Source of the DNA: Clostridiales bacterium
Lineage (GTDB): Bacteria; Bacillota; Clostridia; Saccharofermentanales; Saccharofermentanaceae
DNA length: 36,119 nt
Assembly: GCA_017617935.1 (NCBI GenBank)
Contig: JAFZVF010000019.1
Coordinates: forward strand, 1-36,119
Direction of reading: 5' to 3'
Below, one piece after another: positions 16,713-24,407 of this stretch. Each line of letters begins with the position of its first letter. Within the stretch, counting starts at the first letter, position 1. The translations under genes and the position numbers were made by a program. The notes under the pieces are model-generated. The model ran no database searches. It was not told the origin of the DNA and saw only the letters and a list, made by a program, of their open reading frames with translations.

Positions 16713-17368
16713 TCGCCTCAATCAAGCAAAAAGCGGTAAGCCTCTTGTCTGAAAGCAACGCAGTCCTTCTTCCGGAGGACCGCTATACCAACATGAAGTA
16801 CCCGAAACTGCTGCCCTTGATGCGTTTCCGTGTAGACCGCTACAAGGTCCCGGGATTCGGGAATGTGATGCTGATGCATACGACGACCAAGATGGGAATG
16901 GAGCTGATCACGATGTCCTTCATGCCCTCCGAGTGCGTTGATCTTCCGTATCTGTTGGTTGACGCGATGAGCATGAAGAAGAAACGCTGCGTGTTCGTAG
17001 AATACTACGGCTGCGGCATGGAAGAGCTTTCCGACGATGCCCTGAAGGACGTCTATGACGATTACAACAGCCTCCCCGATTACGAGGAGAAGGAGAACTG
17101 GTATATCAAAGAGAGAATGCCTTATTCGCTGATAAAGACGGGCAATCCGGATGAGCTCGTAAACATGGCGGCAAGCTCCATAAAAGCGTATCTGAGTTCA
17201 GTAGGCAACACCAGGTTCATCCCTGAATACAAGGAAAAGCTCAGATCATTCAGGGAGCGCCTTATCACGGAAGGAAACCCTTCGAGCAAGACGCTTAACA
17301 TGCTGCTGAAGGAAGACGGGGCGAGGACCTTTATGGAAACCGTCATAATGCCCCTTAAGGAGAACTGA
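16709..17368 (+). CDS. Ferredoxin-dependent bilin reductase-like protein (HY2/PcyA family, divergent)
   Basis: 219 residues, starting at the ATG that overlaps the upstream stop (ATGA). The reading frame stays open further upstream, but that would cut far into the reductase gene. From memory of cyanobacterial PcyA, YKVPGFGNVMLMHTT (45-59) lines up with its YQTPQFRKMHLELAK. MELITMSFMPSECVDLPYLL aligns with its LDILHCVMFPEP region. Asp85 in LLVDAM falls on the conserved catalytic Asp105. The C-terminal TFMETVIMP matches YMSQVLFD, and the length fits the family. PcyA residues His74, Glu76 and His88 are replaced, as some are in other bilin reductases. The likely role is two-electron reduction of a linear tetrapyrrole or related substrate, fed by the adjacent ferredoxin genes. 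Other readings remain possible. Confidence 0.6.
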   Translation: MIASIKQKAVSLLSESNAVLLPEDRYTNMKYPKLLPLMRFRVDRYKVPGFGNVMLMHTTTKMGMELITMSFMPSECVDLPYLLVDAMSMKKKRCVFVEYYGCGMEELSDDALKDVYDDYNSLPDYEEKENWYIKERMPYSLIKTGNPDELVNMAASSIKAYLSSVGNTRFIPEYKEKLRSFRERLITEGNPSSKTLNMLLKEDGARTFMETVIMPLKEN

Positions 17369-17369
17369 C

Positions 17370-18125
17370 ATGGTCTTTTATTTTTCAGGCACGGGAAACA
17401 GCAGATTCGTCGCCAAAAGGATCGCGGAAGCGATCTCTCAGGAAGCCGTCGACATCACTACCTACACCCGCACTATGGACCGCCCGGAATTCACCGATAA
17501 AGGCGTGTACGTCTTCGTCTGCCCCTCCTACATGTCCGCGCCTGCAAGGGCGATGACGGACTTCGTCGAATGGGCGGGCTTCCCTTCCGGGGTAAAGGCA
17601 TACTTCATCGTCACCTGCGCCGCGTCAATGGGCATAACCCCAAGGGTCACAAAAGAGATCTGCGAGAAGAGGGGCCTTCAGTACATGGGCGCGGCCCAGA
17701 TCGAAATGCCCCAGAACTACATAGCCCTTTTTACGACGAAAAAGGTTGAAGAAAACATCGACATCATCGAAAAAGCGGAAAACGAGATCGACCGGATAGC
17801 GCCGCTCATCCTAAACGGCGAGGTCTTGGAGACCAAAAAGATCGGCTCCGTTGAGTATTCCGTCACGAAGTGGGTCAGGGACGTCTATTACAAGGACTTC
17901 ATGAAGACTAAGAAATTCAAGGCGACCGACAAGTGCATCTCCTGCCAGAAGTGCGTCAAGATCTGCCCGCTTTCAAACATCACGATGAAGGACGGAAAAC
18001 CCTCCTGGGGCGATAAATGCACCCACTGCATGGCATGCATCAACCAGTGCCCCAAGGACGCGATCGAGTATGGAAAAGGCTCCGTCGGCAAGCCCCGCTA
18101 CAAGGGGCCTGAATCAAAAAACTAA
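17370..18125 (+). CDS. EFR1-family flavodoxin-ferredoxin fusion
   Basis: 251 residues. An N-terminal flavodoxin-like domain begins FYFSGTGNSRFVAKRI, with FMN phosphate loop SGTGNS at 6-11, and runs to about 150. The C-terminal part has two [4Fe-4S] motifs: Cys189, 192, 195 and 199, and Cys217, 220, 223 and 227. It is a soluble electron-transfer protein. It starts one base after the stop of the bilin-reductase-like gene, so the two are almost surely made together. An obligate electron donor for that enzyme is the natural hypothesis, since HY2 enzymes have no flavin and need a ferredoxin. Confidence 0.93.
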   Translation: MVFYFSGTGNSRFVAKRIAEAISQEAVDITTYTRTMDRPEFTDKGVYVFVCPSYMSAPARAMTDFVEWAGFPSGVKAYFIVTCAASMGITPRVTKEICEKRGLQYMGAAQIEMPQNYIALFTTKKVEENIDIIEKAENEIDRIAPLILNGEVLETKKIGSVEYSVTKWVRDVYYKDFMKTKKFKATDKCISCQKCVKICPLSNITMKDGKPSWGDKCTHCMACINQCPKDAIEYGKGSVGKPRYKGPESKN

Positions 18126-18313
18126 AGCCGTCTAACGGTCCTTAAGGATCCCCATGGATCCGGCTGTCGAAGCGGCGAGCCCCACGAAATCGTTACACCT
18201 TCCGCTTGCCTTGCCGCGCAGTTCATGCCGCTTCCGTGATTGTTTCTCGCTATTGTTTCGTAATCGATCATAAGAAAATACTGCTCCTCACGTTGAAAAG
18301 AATCAAAAAGCCC

Positions 18314-18342
18314 TTGCAAACACTCTGTTTCGGTGATATATT
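18314..18342 (+). promoter_or_regulatory. Sigma-A-type promoter
   Basis: TTGCAA (18314-18319), a 17-nt spacer and TATATT (18337-18342). Transcription from about 18350 would run through two structured elements before the AAA+ gene at 18622, giving a leader of about 270 nt. The stretch from 18126 to 18313 shows no gene. It has a weak AGCCG/CGGCT stem right after the EFR1 stop, without a U-tract. Confidence 0.65.
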
Positions 18343-18363
18343 ACTCGGCACAAGGTTTGTTTG

Positions 18364-18442
18364 AAAAGCCGTTATAGGAATGCAATATCGATTGGATAGG
18401 CGTAGTCTGCCCACTCGATGGTGTTCCTGTAACGGCTTTTTT
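18364..18442 (+). ncRNA. Terminator-like hairpin: small RNA or attenuator
   Basis: A 17-bp stem (18364-18380 with 18424-18440, one G-U) encloses a 43-nt loop that itself contains ATCGA/TCGAT and GGC/GCC pairings. Six T residues end the right arm and its tail (18437-18442). With the promoter just upstream it would give a transcript of about 95 nt that ends here, or act as an attenuator for the AAA+ gene. I cannot assign it to a known family. Confidence 0.55.
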
Positions 18443-18466
18443 CGTTGCTGTCACCTCGATCCTTGA

Positions 18467-18575
18467 CAACTTGCCCTGCCCACGAACGGAGGGGCCCCGG
18501 CGAGCCTGCCACGATGTGTCGGAAATGACACGGAGCGGGCAAAAGACCGGGCCTCCTAGTACTCAGCAGGGGTTG
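18467..18575 (+). ncRNA. Rod-like structured RNA element in the AAA+ gene leader
   Basis: Four nested stems can be drawn. P1 is CAAC and CCCTGC (18467-70, 18474-79) with GCAGGG and GTTG (18566-75). P2 is GGAGG and CCGG (18488-92, 18497-500) with CCGG and CCTCC (18547-50, 18552-56). P3 is GCCTGC (18504-09) with GCGGGC (18535-40), one G-U. P4 is GTGTC (18516-20) with GACAC (18527-31), loop GGAAAU. The internal loops are asymmetric and purine-rich, as in ligand-binding RNAs. It ends 46 nt before the AAA+ start. It did not match any riboswitch consensus I know. Confidence 0.5.
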
Positions 18576-18621
18576 AAACTTCAATCAAAGCAAAATCAAA
18601 TTAATGAAATGAGGTGACAAA

Positions 18622-20421
18622 ATGAAAGATTACATTAAAGGCAATTTTGCAAAGAAGCTGAAGACGTCCTTCCCTGAAAAGGATCAGACGCTGAAGGACG
18701 TCTGCCAAAAGCTTATGAAGTATGGCGAAACGCTCCCCGGGAACGAGCTTCTCGGAGTCCAGATCGCTCCGGACCAGGACCCTGGACTTATTGCGGTATC
18801 AAGCAAAAAGTCAAACCTGATAGACGGAGATCTCAACTGGATCTTCAAGGGTTTTGCAACGAGCACGAAAGGCGTTTTTGACGAGACTCCGTTCGTTGAA
18901 CCCGGAAGAACGGTCTATGCGCTTATCGTTTCGGATTACCAAAGGGATACCAACACGTGCAACATCAACGAATGCTACGTCGAAGACCTTCTTAATGAAG
19001 CGGCCGCTTCCAAGATCCGCATTCAGGTATTTGCATGTAAGGATTATTCGGGCAAGTTGCTGTTCAGCATACCGGGCGAGATCACAACGAAGCAGCGCAC
19101 GTTGCTCTCGTTGGCATTTGTCGGCACAAGCGTAAAGCCGCTGGACGAAGCGACGTATGAAGAAGCGTGCTCCTCACAGTTCTTTGTCAGACAGTATCTT
19201 TTCGCGATCCTGGATAAGTTTTCCGCAACGCGCTTTAAATCCTCCGAGATCCCGGAAGATGAAATAACAAATCTGTTCGACCTCTTAGCGGACGGGTTTG
19301 AAGAGATCGAGGATCTCGATGAAGATGAAGACGACGAGGAAATGCGCTTGGCGATCGAAGAGTTGGATCTTTCGATAAGCGTTTACAACAAGCTCAAAAG
19401 AGCAGGCGTCAGCTATATTGACCAACTCAGAAAGCTGACCATTCCTGATCTTCTCAAGATAAAGTTTCTCGGTAAGAACGGCGTTCTCGAAATAGGCGAA
19501 AAGCTTAAGGAATTTGACAAGAACCACCCTCAGAAAAAGGCTGAAAACGCGAAAGAGGAAGACCGGACCGCCATGAGTGAGCTCGACAGGCTGATCGGCC
19601 TGGATGACATTAAGGAACAGGTCATGAAGATCTCGTCTTTCGCCCGCATGAAAAAAGCGCTGTCACAGAAAGGCGTCACCGACCTCAACATGGCGCTCAA
19701 CGCGTGCTTCATGGGAAACCCCGGAACCGCTAAGACCACCGTCGCGAGGATCCTCGCAAGAATCTTAAACGAGATCGGCCTCCTTGCAGGTGACGAGATC
19801 GTCGAGGTCGGAAGGGCGGACCTCATCGGTGAATATGAGGGAAAGACGGCGCAAAGGGTAAAGGACGTTTTCAAGCACGCGCGTGGAAAACTGCTCTTCA
19901 TAGACGAAGCATATTCGCTCGTGGAATACTGGGACAACGGCTTCGGCGACGAAGCGATAAACACGATAGTCCAGGAGATGGAGAACCACCGCGAGGAAAC
20001 GGTCGTGATCTTCGCCGGCTATCCCGACAAGATGGAAGAGTTCTTCAGAAGGAATCCGGGCCTTCGCTCCCGCGTCCCCTTCATGATCAACTTCAGGGAC
20101 TATGCGCCTGAGGTCCTGGCAAAGATAGTCGAATTTGAAGCGTCGAAAAAGCACTTTACCGTTTCAGAGGATGCAAGGACCAAGGTCTTTGACATCTGCG
20201 GCAAGGCATCCGAAACGCCCGAATTCGGAAACGGGCGCTTCTGCAGAAACCTCGTGGAAAACGCCATCCTGAACTTCGCCTACAGGAATTTCAATTCCGC
20301 CAAGACGGAAGACGTCAGCATCGCATTTGAGCTCAGTCCCGAAGACTTTGCGGTACCGGCAGGCATCGCGACCCCGATCCCCAAAAAGGTCTTCGGCTTC
20401 TCAGTCGGGGAGGCGTCTTAA
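18622..20421 (+). CDS. CbxX/SpoVK-type AAA+ ATPase with internal RNAP alpha-CTD-like domain
   Basis: 599 residues. Residues 1-205 are unassigned. An acidic stretch (227-241) leads to 244-298, which reads like the C-terminal helix-hairpin-helix domain of RNA polymerase alpha: IEELDLSISVYNKLKRAGV, then LLKIKFLGKNGVLEIGEKL. The AAA+ module follows at about 318-570, with Walker A GNPGTAKTT (365-373), Walker B LLFIDEA (424-430), sensor-1 VVIFAGYP (461-468) and the arginine-finger region RNPGLRSRVPF. This is the CbxX/CfqX (SpoVK, EccA) branch, whose members remodel protein complexes. The ribosome site is GAGGTG. The leader is long and structured. The zinc-ribbon repeat protein encoded next could be its client. 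Confidence 0.88.
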   Translation: MKDYIKGNFAKKLKTSFPEKDQTLKDVCQKLMKYGETLPGNELLGVQIAPDQDPGLIAVSSKKSNLIDGDLNWIFKGFATSTKGVFDETPFVEPGRTVYALIVSDYQRDTNTCNINECYVEDLLNEAAASKIRIQVFACKDYSGKLLFSIPGEITTKQRTLLSLAFVGTSVKPLDEATYEEACSSQFFVRQYLFAILDKFSATRFKSSEIPEDEITNLFDLLADGFEEIEDLDEDEDDEEMRLAIEELDLSISVYNKLKRAGVSYIDQLRKLTIPDLLKIKFLGKNGVLEIGEKLKEFDKNHPQKKAENAKEEDRTAMSELDRLIGLDDIKEQVMKISSFARMKKALSQKGVTDLNMALNACFMGNPGTAKTTVARILARILNEIGLLAGDEIVEVGRADLIGEYEGKTAQRVKDVFKHARGKLLFIDEAYSLVEYWDNGFGDEAINTIVQEMENHREETVVIFAGYPDKMEEFFRRNPGLRSRVPFMINFRDYAPEVLAKIVEFEASKKHFTVSEDARTKVFDICGKASETPEFGNGRFCRNLVENAILNFAYRNFNSAKTEDVSIAFELSPEDFAVPAGIATPIPKKVFGFSVGEAS

Positions 20422-20443
20422 AAGGCGCCTCGCCCCGCTTTTT
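20406..20443 (+). terminator. Terminator overlapping the AAA+ stop codon
   Basis: CGGGG-AGGCG (20406-20415) pairs with CGCCTCGCCCCG (20426-20437) with a 2-nt bulge, then CTTTTT. The left arm lies in the last codons of the ATPase gene. Confidence 0.75.
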
Positions 20444-20470
20444 CTCAATCCCGGTCGATAAATCATTTTA

Positions 20471-20513
20471 TTGACACAAGTTCAAGCATTTTTTATATGT
20501 CCTGTTGTATAAT
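20471..20513 (+). promoter_or_regulatory. Promoter region of the FKPL-repeat protein gene
   Basis: TTGACA (20471-20476) has a possible TATATG -10 at 17 nt (20494-20499). A perfect TATAAT lies at 20508-20513 but lacks a -35 at normal spacing. Either could drive the gene starting at 20566. Confidence 0.45.
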
Positions 20514-20565
20514 AGTTCTGTATGGTCGGTTACCGCTAGGGCTTTTAAGTCGGGAGGCTTCAAAT

Positions 20566-22110
20566 ATGTTTTGTATGCAATGTGGGCATCTGCTGCCGAA
20601 AGGCGCTGCGTTTTGCGATAAGTGCAACACCTCGTTAGTGGCTTGCAAGAGCTGCAAGGTCAAGTTGCCTGAAGGCGCAAAATTCTGCTGGAGCTGCGGC
20701 TCTCCTCAGGGTGTCCCTGCCTCAAAAGAAACGGCAGCCTCTTCCGATTCCGAAAGCGCAATGCCTCAGAGAGCAGGCAATGCAGGTGTGTTTGCACCGG
20801 CCACGCCAAGTCCTTTCAAGCCCTTGGCTTCCAAGAAGACCGCAACGGGCGCCGCAAAGCCGTCAGCCCGTCCCGAAGCGTACAGACCGGAACCTTCAGA
20901 CAATGAAGCGAAGCCGGCAGCCAGAACAACCAGAACGGCCGCTTCAGCTACCACTCCCAGTCCCTTTAAACCGTTGGAACCCAAGAAGCCTGCAGCTCCC
21001 AGAGCAACTGCGGCGACAAGGGCTGCGGCAGCCCCAAGAGCCGCTGCAGCGTCAACCGCAAAGACCCGTCCCGGCGCATTCAAGCCGGCAGCCGCGGCTG
21101 AAACGGAAAAGAAGACTGAGACTCCCGCTCCGAGCGTAACTCCCGCATTCAGCGCATTTAAGCCTTTGGCTTCATCAAAGCCGGAAGAGGCTGCTCCGAG
21201 CGCACCCGCCGCTGCTCCCGCACCCGCTGCAACGCCCGCTTTCAGCGCGTTCAAGCCTTTGGGATCGGCCACTACGGAAAACGAACCGCCCAGAGTGACT
21301 TCAGGCGTCAACGCATTCAAGCCTTTCGTTCCATCCGAACCCGAAAAGGCTGCACCCAGCGCTCCCGCCGCCACGCCCGCTCCCGCTGCAACGCCCGCAT
21401 TCAGCGCGTTTAAGCCTTTGGCATCCGAACAGCCGGAAGCAAGCGCGCCTGTCGAGCCGGTAGTTCCCGTTACGGCAGTCCGTCCCGGAATCTTCAAGCC
21501 TTTGGATTCTTCGGAAGTCGGTACGCCTTCTCCCCTGGAAGCAAAGTTCCCCGGTCCTTACAGACCGTCGGCTTCCGCTTTAACGGATGCGGATCACAAA
21601 AAGCACATTAACCCCAACGAGATGTTCCATATCGGTTCATCCGGTTCAGGCCCGCTTTCAACCCTGTCCGACTCAGGAAGCAGTTCTTTCGGACCTTCTT
21701 TGGGCTCCGAATCCTCAAGCTCCCTCGGATCTCTCGGATCATTGGGTTCGTCTGATTCCTTAGGCTCATCAGAATCCTTGGGCTCCCTTGGTTCATTGGG
21801 TTCTTTGGGTTCATTGGACTCCGGCTCGCTCGGATCAGGTTCGCTGGGTTCAGGTTCTTTTGGATCGGGATCACTCGGTTCAGGTTCATTGGGTTCAGGC
21901 AGCTCGCTGTCACAGAAGAAGGACGGCTCCGATCGCTTCCGCAAAGCTCCGCCCAAGCCTCAGGCAGCTCCTTTGGTCAAGCCGGCAGGCGGCAATTCCC
22001 CGTTTAAGAATGGCGGGGCAAATCCGTTCAAGCCCGTCAACCCCAACACCAACAAAGACGAGCCTTATCAGAGGGAACCCGGCTCAAGCCCGTTCGTACC
22101 TCTTAACTGA
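20566..22110 (+). CDS. Double zinc-ribbon protein with FKPL and SLGS repeats
   Basis: 514 residues from the ATG at 20566, chosen because GGGAGG lies seven or so bases upstream; an ATG 69 nt earlier has no ribosome site. Residues 3-44 form two zinc knuckles (CMQCGH, CDKC, CKSC, CWSCG). Residues 75-350 are Ala/Pro-rich low complexity with the motif FKPL or FKP about every 20-45 residues (SPFKPL, SAFKPL, NAFKPF, GIFKPL). Residues 358-448 are Ser-Gly-Leu repeats (SLGS). FKPV and FVPL close the chain. There is no signal peptide or membrane helix. It is probably an intrinsically disordered scaffold with many short linear motifs. Function unknown. It follows the AAA+ ATPase gene. Confidence 0.8.
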   Translation: MFCMQCGHLLPKGAAFCDKCNTSLVACKSCKVKLPEGAKFCWSCGSPQGVPASKETAASSDSESAMPQRAGNAGVFAPATPSPFKPLASKKTATGAAKPSARPEAYRPEPSDNEAKPAARTTRTAASATTPSPFKPLEPKKPAAPRATAATRAAAAPRAAAASTAKTRPGAFKPAAAAETEKKTETPAPSVTPAFSAFKPLASSKPEEAAPSAPAAAPAPAATPAFSAFKPLGSATTENEPPRVTSGVNAFKPFVPSEPEKAAPSAPAATPAPAATPAFSAFKPLASEQPEASAPVEPVVPVTAVRPGIFKPLDSSEVGTPSPLEAKFPGPYRPSASALTDADHKKHINPNEMFHIGSSGSGPLSTLSDSGSSSFGPSLGSESSSSLGSLGSLGSSDSLGSSESLGSLGSLGSLGSLDSGSLGSGSLGSGSFGSGSLGSGSLGSGSSLSQKKDGSDRFRKAPPKPQAAPLVKPAGGNSPFKNGGANPFKPVNPNTNKDEPYQREPGSSPFVPLN

Positions 22111-22144
22111 TCTGACCGCTCAGACAGCGCACCCAAGAAAACAC

Positions 22145-22177
22145 AAAGCCTGATTCCTCCGGAGTCAGGCTTTTTTT
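22145..22177 (+). terminator. Intrinsic terminator of the FKPL-repeat protein gene
   Basis: AAAGCCTGA (22145-22153) pairs with TCAGGCTTT (22164-22172), followed by a run of T to 22177. Confidence 0.9.
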
Positions 22178-22193
22178 GCCGCTTCACCACTTC

Positions 22194-22258
22194 GTTCCAT
22201 GTTTACCTGCCAAGATTTATCAAAAGTTGGCAGGTGTTCTTGGAAAAGCGAATGGAAC
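22194..22258. repeat. Nested inverted repeat upstream of the alpha-xylosidase gene
   Basis: The outer arms are GTTCCAT (22194-22200) and ATGGAAC (22252-22258). The inner arms ACCTGCCAA (22205-22213) and TTGGCAGGT (22227-22235) are perfect with a 13-nt loop. It could be an operator for the GH31 gene or a small element. TTACCTG is shared with the hairpin array at 27721. Confidence 0.55.
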
Positions 22259-22323
22259 CACGAGCTCAGCACTTTTCACCCCTGCCTCCTTGGTTTAACC
22301 CCGTACATATACGCGCGTGCGCA

Positions 22324-22332
22324 TGGTAAAAT
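22324..22332 (+). promoter_or_regulatory. Extended -10 promoter of the alpha-xylosidase gene
   Basis: TGGTAAAAT, of the form TGn plus -10, lies 33 nt before the start codon. It follows an alternating purine-pyrimidine run of GC and TA steps (about 22308-22323). No -35 box is visible. Confidence 0.45.
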
Positions 22333-22364
22333 CACAAGTAGATTAAAGAGCCGGAGGGCGTTTT

Positions 22365-24365
22365 ATGAAATTTACGGACGGCGCATGGAGGACAGCGGAA
22401 GGCTTTGACATTCACCCGGCCAAGGAAGTCCGGTTCATTGAAAAGCTTGAAAACAAGGTGGTCCTGACGATCCCCACTTTTCACGTTTACAACAGGGGCT
22501 GCACCCTGGGCGGCCCTTACGTTACATGCGAGATCTCCTCGCCTTTTGAGGACGCTTTCCATATAAAGACTTACCACTTCAAGGGCGACAAGACTTGCGA
22601 GCCTTCTTACTTCAGGCTCAAAGACGGAAGCGTTCCCTTAGAAGTCAGCGAAGATGAAGAATCGCTCACCATCGAGAGCGGCCGCGCCAGGCTCGTGATA
22701 AACAAGGAAAACTACGGCTACGTTTTATCGTATGGCGGCCATCTGATAACGAGATCGTGCGAAGGCGCCCTCGCCTACATAAATGGCGATAACGGAAACT
22801 ACATGAGGGAGCAATTGAGCCTTAGCGTAGGCGAGCACGTTTACGGCCTTGGAGAGCGTTTCGGAAACTTCATAAGGAACGGCCAGAGCATTGAGATCGA
22901 CAATCAGGACGGCGGAACATTCACCGAACAGGCCTATAAGAACGTCCCTTTCTACATTACGGACAACGATCTCGGCGTGTTCGTAAACCACACCGAAAAG
23001 ATAAGCTTCGAGGTGGCCTCCGAGAACGTTTCGAAAGTTCAGTTCTCCGTGCCCGGCGAATGCCTTGACTATTACCTGTTTGCGGGCCAGACCATGAAGG
23101 ACGTCATCACGCTCTACACGAAGCTTACGGGGCGCGCGCCAAACCTCCCGGACTGGTCCTTCGGGCTTTGGCTCTCAACCTCGTTTACGACCGATTACGA
23201 CGAAAAGACCGTGCTGTCGTTCGTTGACGGCATGAAAGAGCGCGGCATCGACCTGTCGGTCTTCCACTTCGACTGCTTCTGGATGAAGGACAGCCACTGG
23301 TGCAACTTCCTTTGGGACAACGAAATGTTCCCCGATCCGAAAGGCCTGATCGAAAAGCTTCACGACAGGGGCCTGCGCGTATGCGTGTGGATCAACCCTT
23401 ACGTCGCCCAGCAATCCGAGCTGTTCGACGAGGCGGCAAGCCATGGTTATCTCATAAAGAAGACTGACGGTAGCATATGGCAAACGGATCTTTGGCAGGC
23501 CGGAATGGGCATCGTGGACTTCACGAACAAGGCAGCCGCGAAGTGGTATCAGGACAAGCTCAAGGCGCTCCTCGACGTCGGAGTCGACTGCTTCAAAACG
23601 GATTTCGGCGAGAGGATCCCCACCGAGGGCGTCGTTTTTGCGGACGGGTCTGATCCTTTGAGGATGCATAATTTCTACGCATATCTTTATAACGAGACCG
23701 TTTTCAAGCTCCTTGAAAAAGAGCGCGGAAAAGGCGAAGCGGTGGTGTTTGCCAGGAGCGCGACGGCGGGCTGCCAGCAGTTCCCAGTTCACTGGGGCGG
23801 CGACTGCCACTCGGATTATCCCTCGATGGAACAGACCATCAGGGGCGGGCTGTCGCTCATGCTCTCGGGGTTCTCTTATTGGAGCCACGACATCGGAGGA
23901 TTTGAGGACAAGTCGACGCCTGACGTTTACAAGCGCTGGGCGGCATTCGGGCTCTTAAGCTCGCACAGCCGTCTCCACGGAAGCACTTCCTACCGCGTGC
24001 CGTGGAACTACGACGAGGAAGCGGTGGATGTATTAAGGCACTATGTGAAGTTAAAGAAAAAGCTGATGCCTTATATCGATGAGGCGCGCAAGGAAGCCCG
24101 TAAACTGGGCCTTCCCGTAATGCGCCCGATGGTCCTGGAATTCCAAAACGACATCGTCTGCGCATTCCTGGACAAGCAGTACATGATAGGCGACAAGGTC
24201 CTCGTGGCGCCCGTTTTCGACGAGGGCGGATGCGTGGATTTCTATCTTCCCGAAGGCGTCTGGGTCTCGCCTGACGGAAAGGACAAGCGCGTCATCAATA
24301 ACGGTCAATTCTTCCGCGAAAAGCGCGGTTATCTTGAGATGCCCGTGTATGTCAGGGAGCGGTAA
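22365..24365 (+). CDS. yicI: GH31 alpha-xylosidase (YicI-like)
   Basis: 666 residues without a signal peptide, so it is cytoplasmic. The N-terminal beta domain (about 1-250) carries YGLGERFGNF. The barrel carries the nucleophile in KTDFGERIP (Asp413) and the acid/base in GGDC (Asp480), within three residues of the E. coli YicI positions 416 and 482. KTDFGERIP distinguishes alpha-xylosidases from alpha-glucosidases. It would release xylose from the non-reducing end of xyloglucan oligosaccharides such as isoprimeverose. E. coli YicI is about 770 residues, so the distal C-terminal domain is reduced here. The end is a normal stop codon with no sign of frameshift. The start follows GGAGGGCG. No transporter is adjacent. 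Confidence 0.93.
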   Translation: MKFTDGAWRTAEGFDIHPAKEVRFIEKLENKVVLTIPTFHVYNRGCTLGGPYVTCEISSPFEDAFHIKTYHFKGDKTCEPSYFRLKDGSVPLEVSEDEESLTIESGRARLVINKENYGYVLSYGGHLITRSCEGALAYINGDNGNYMREQLSLSVGEHVYGLGERFGNFIRNGQSIEIDNQDGGTFTEQAYKNVPFYITDNDLGVFVNHTEKISFEVASENVSKVQFSVPGECLDYYLFAGQTMKDVITLYTKLTGRAPNLPDWSFGLWLSTSFTTDYDEKTVLSFVDGMKERGIDLSVFHFDCFWMKDSHWCNFLWDNEMFPDPKGLIEKLHDRGLRVCVWINPYVAQQSELFDEAASHGYLIKKTDGSIWQTDLWQAGMGIVDFTNKAAAKWYQDKLKALLDVGVDCFKTDFGERIPTEGVVFADGSDPLRMHNFYAYLYNETVFKLLEKERGKGEAVVFARSATAGCQQFPVHWGGDCHSDYPSMEQTIRGGLSLMLSGFSYWSHDIGGFEDKSTPDVYKRWAAFGLLSSHSRLHGSTSYRVPWNYDEEAVDVLRHYVKLKKKLMPYIDEARKEARKLGLPVMRPMVLEFQNDIVCAFLDKQYMIGDKVLVAPVFDEGGCVDFYLPEGVWVSPDGKDKRVINNGQFFREKRGYLEMPVYVRER

Positions 24366-24407
24366 GCCGTCACGATACTTTGCCACAATATTCTCAATGC
24401 CCTGATG

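Noticed and set aside
15816..16721. A 301-codon open frame opposite the NmrA-like reductase
   Set aside because: It mirrors a gene with a clear Rossmann motif and operon position, and has no start signal or domain of its own.
18467..18575. Reading the structured leader as SRP RNA, RNase P RNA, a cobalamin or a cyclic-di-GMP riboswitch
   Set aside because: None of the conserved sequences of these RNAs (as I remember them) is present in the loops or junctions.
18122..18584. Two short leftward open frames in the AAA+ gene leader
   Set aside because: The 18372-18584 frame begins at TTG, I see no ribosome site for either, and they cross the promoter and RNA stems. They are better explained as shadows of the structured leader.
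20766..21497. A 243-codon Ala/Gly-rich open frame opposite the FKPL-repeat gene
   Set aside because: It is a by-product of Ala/Pro codons on the other strand. The forward protein has zinc knuckles, a ribosome site, a promoter region and a terminator.
22365..24365. A frameshift or truncation in the GH31 gene because it is about 100 residues shorter than E. coli YicI
   Set aside because: The catalytic region is complete, the reading frame ends in a normal stop and no GH31-like sequence follows. A shorter C-terminal domain is the simpler reading.
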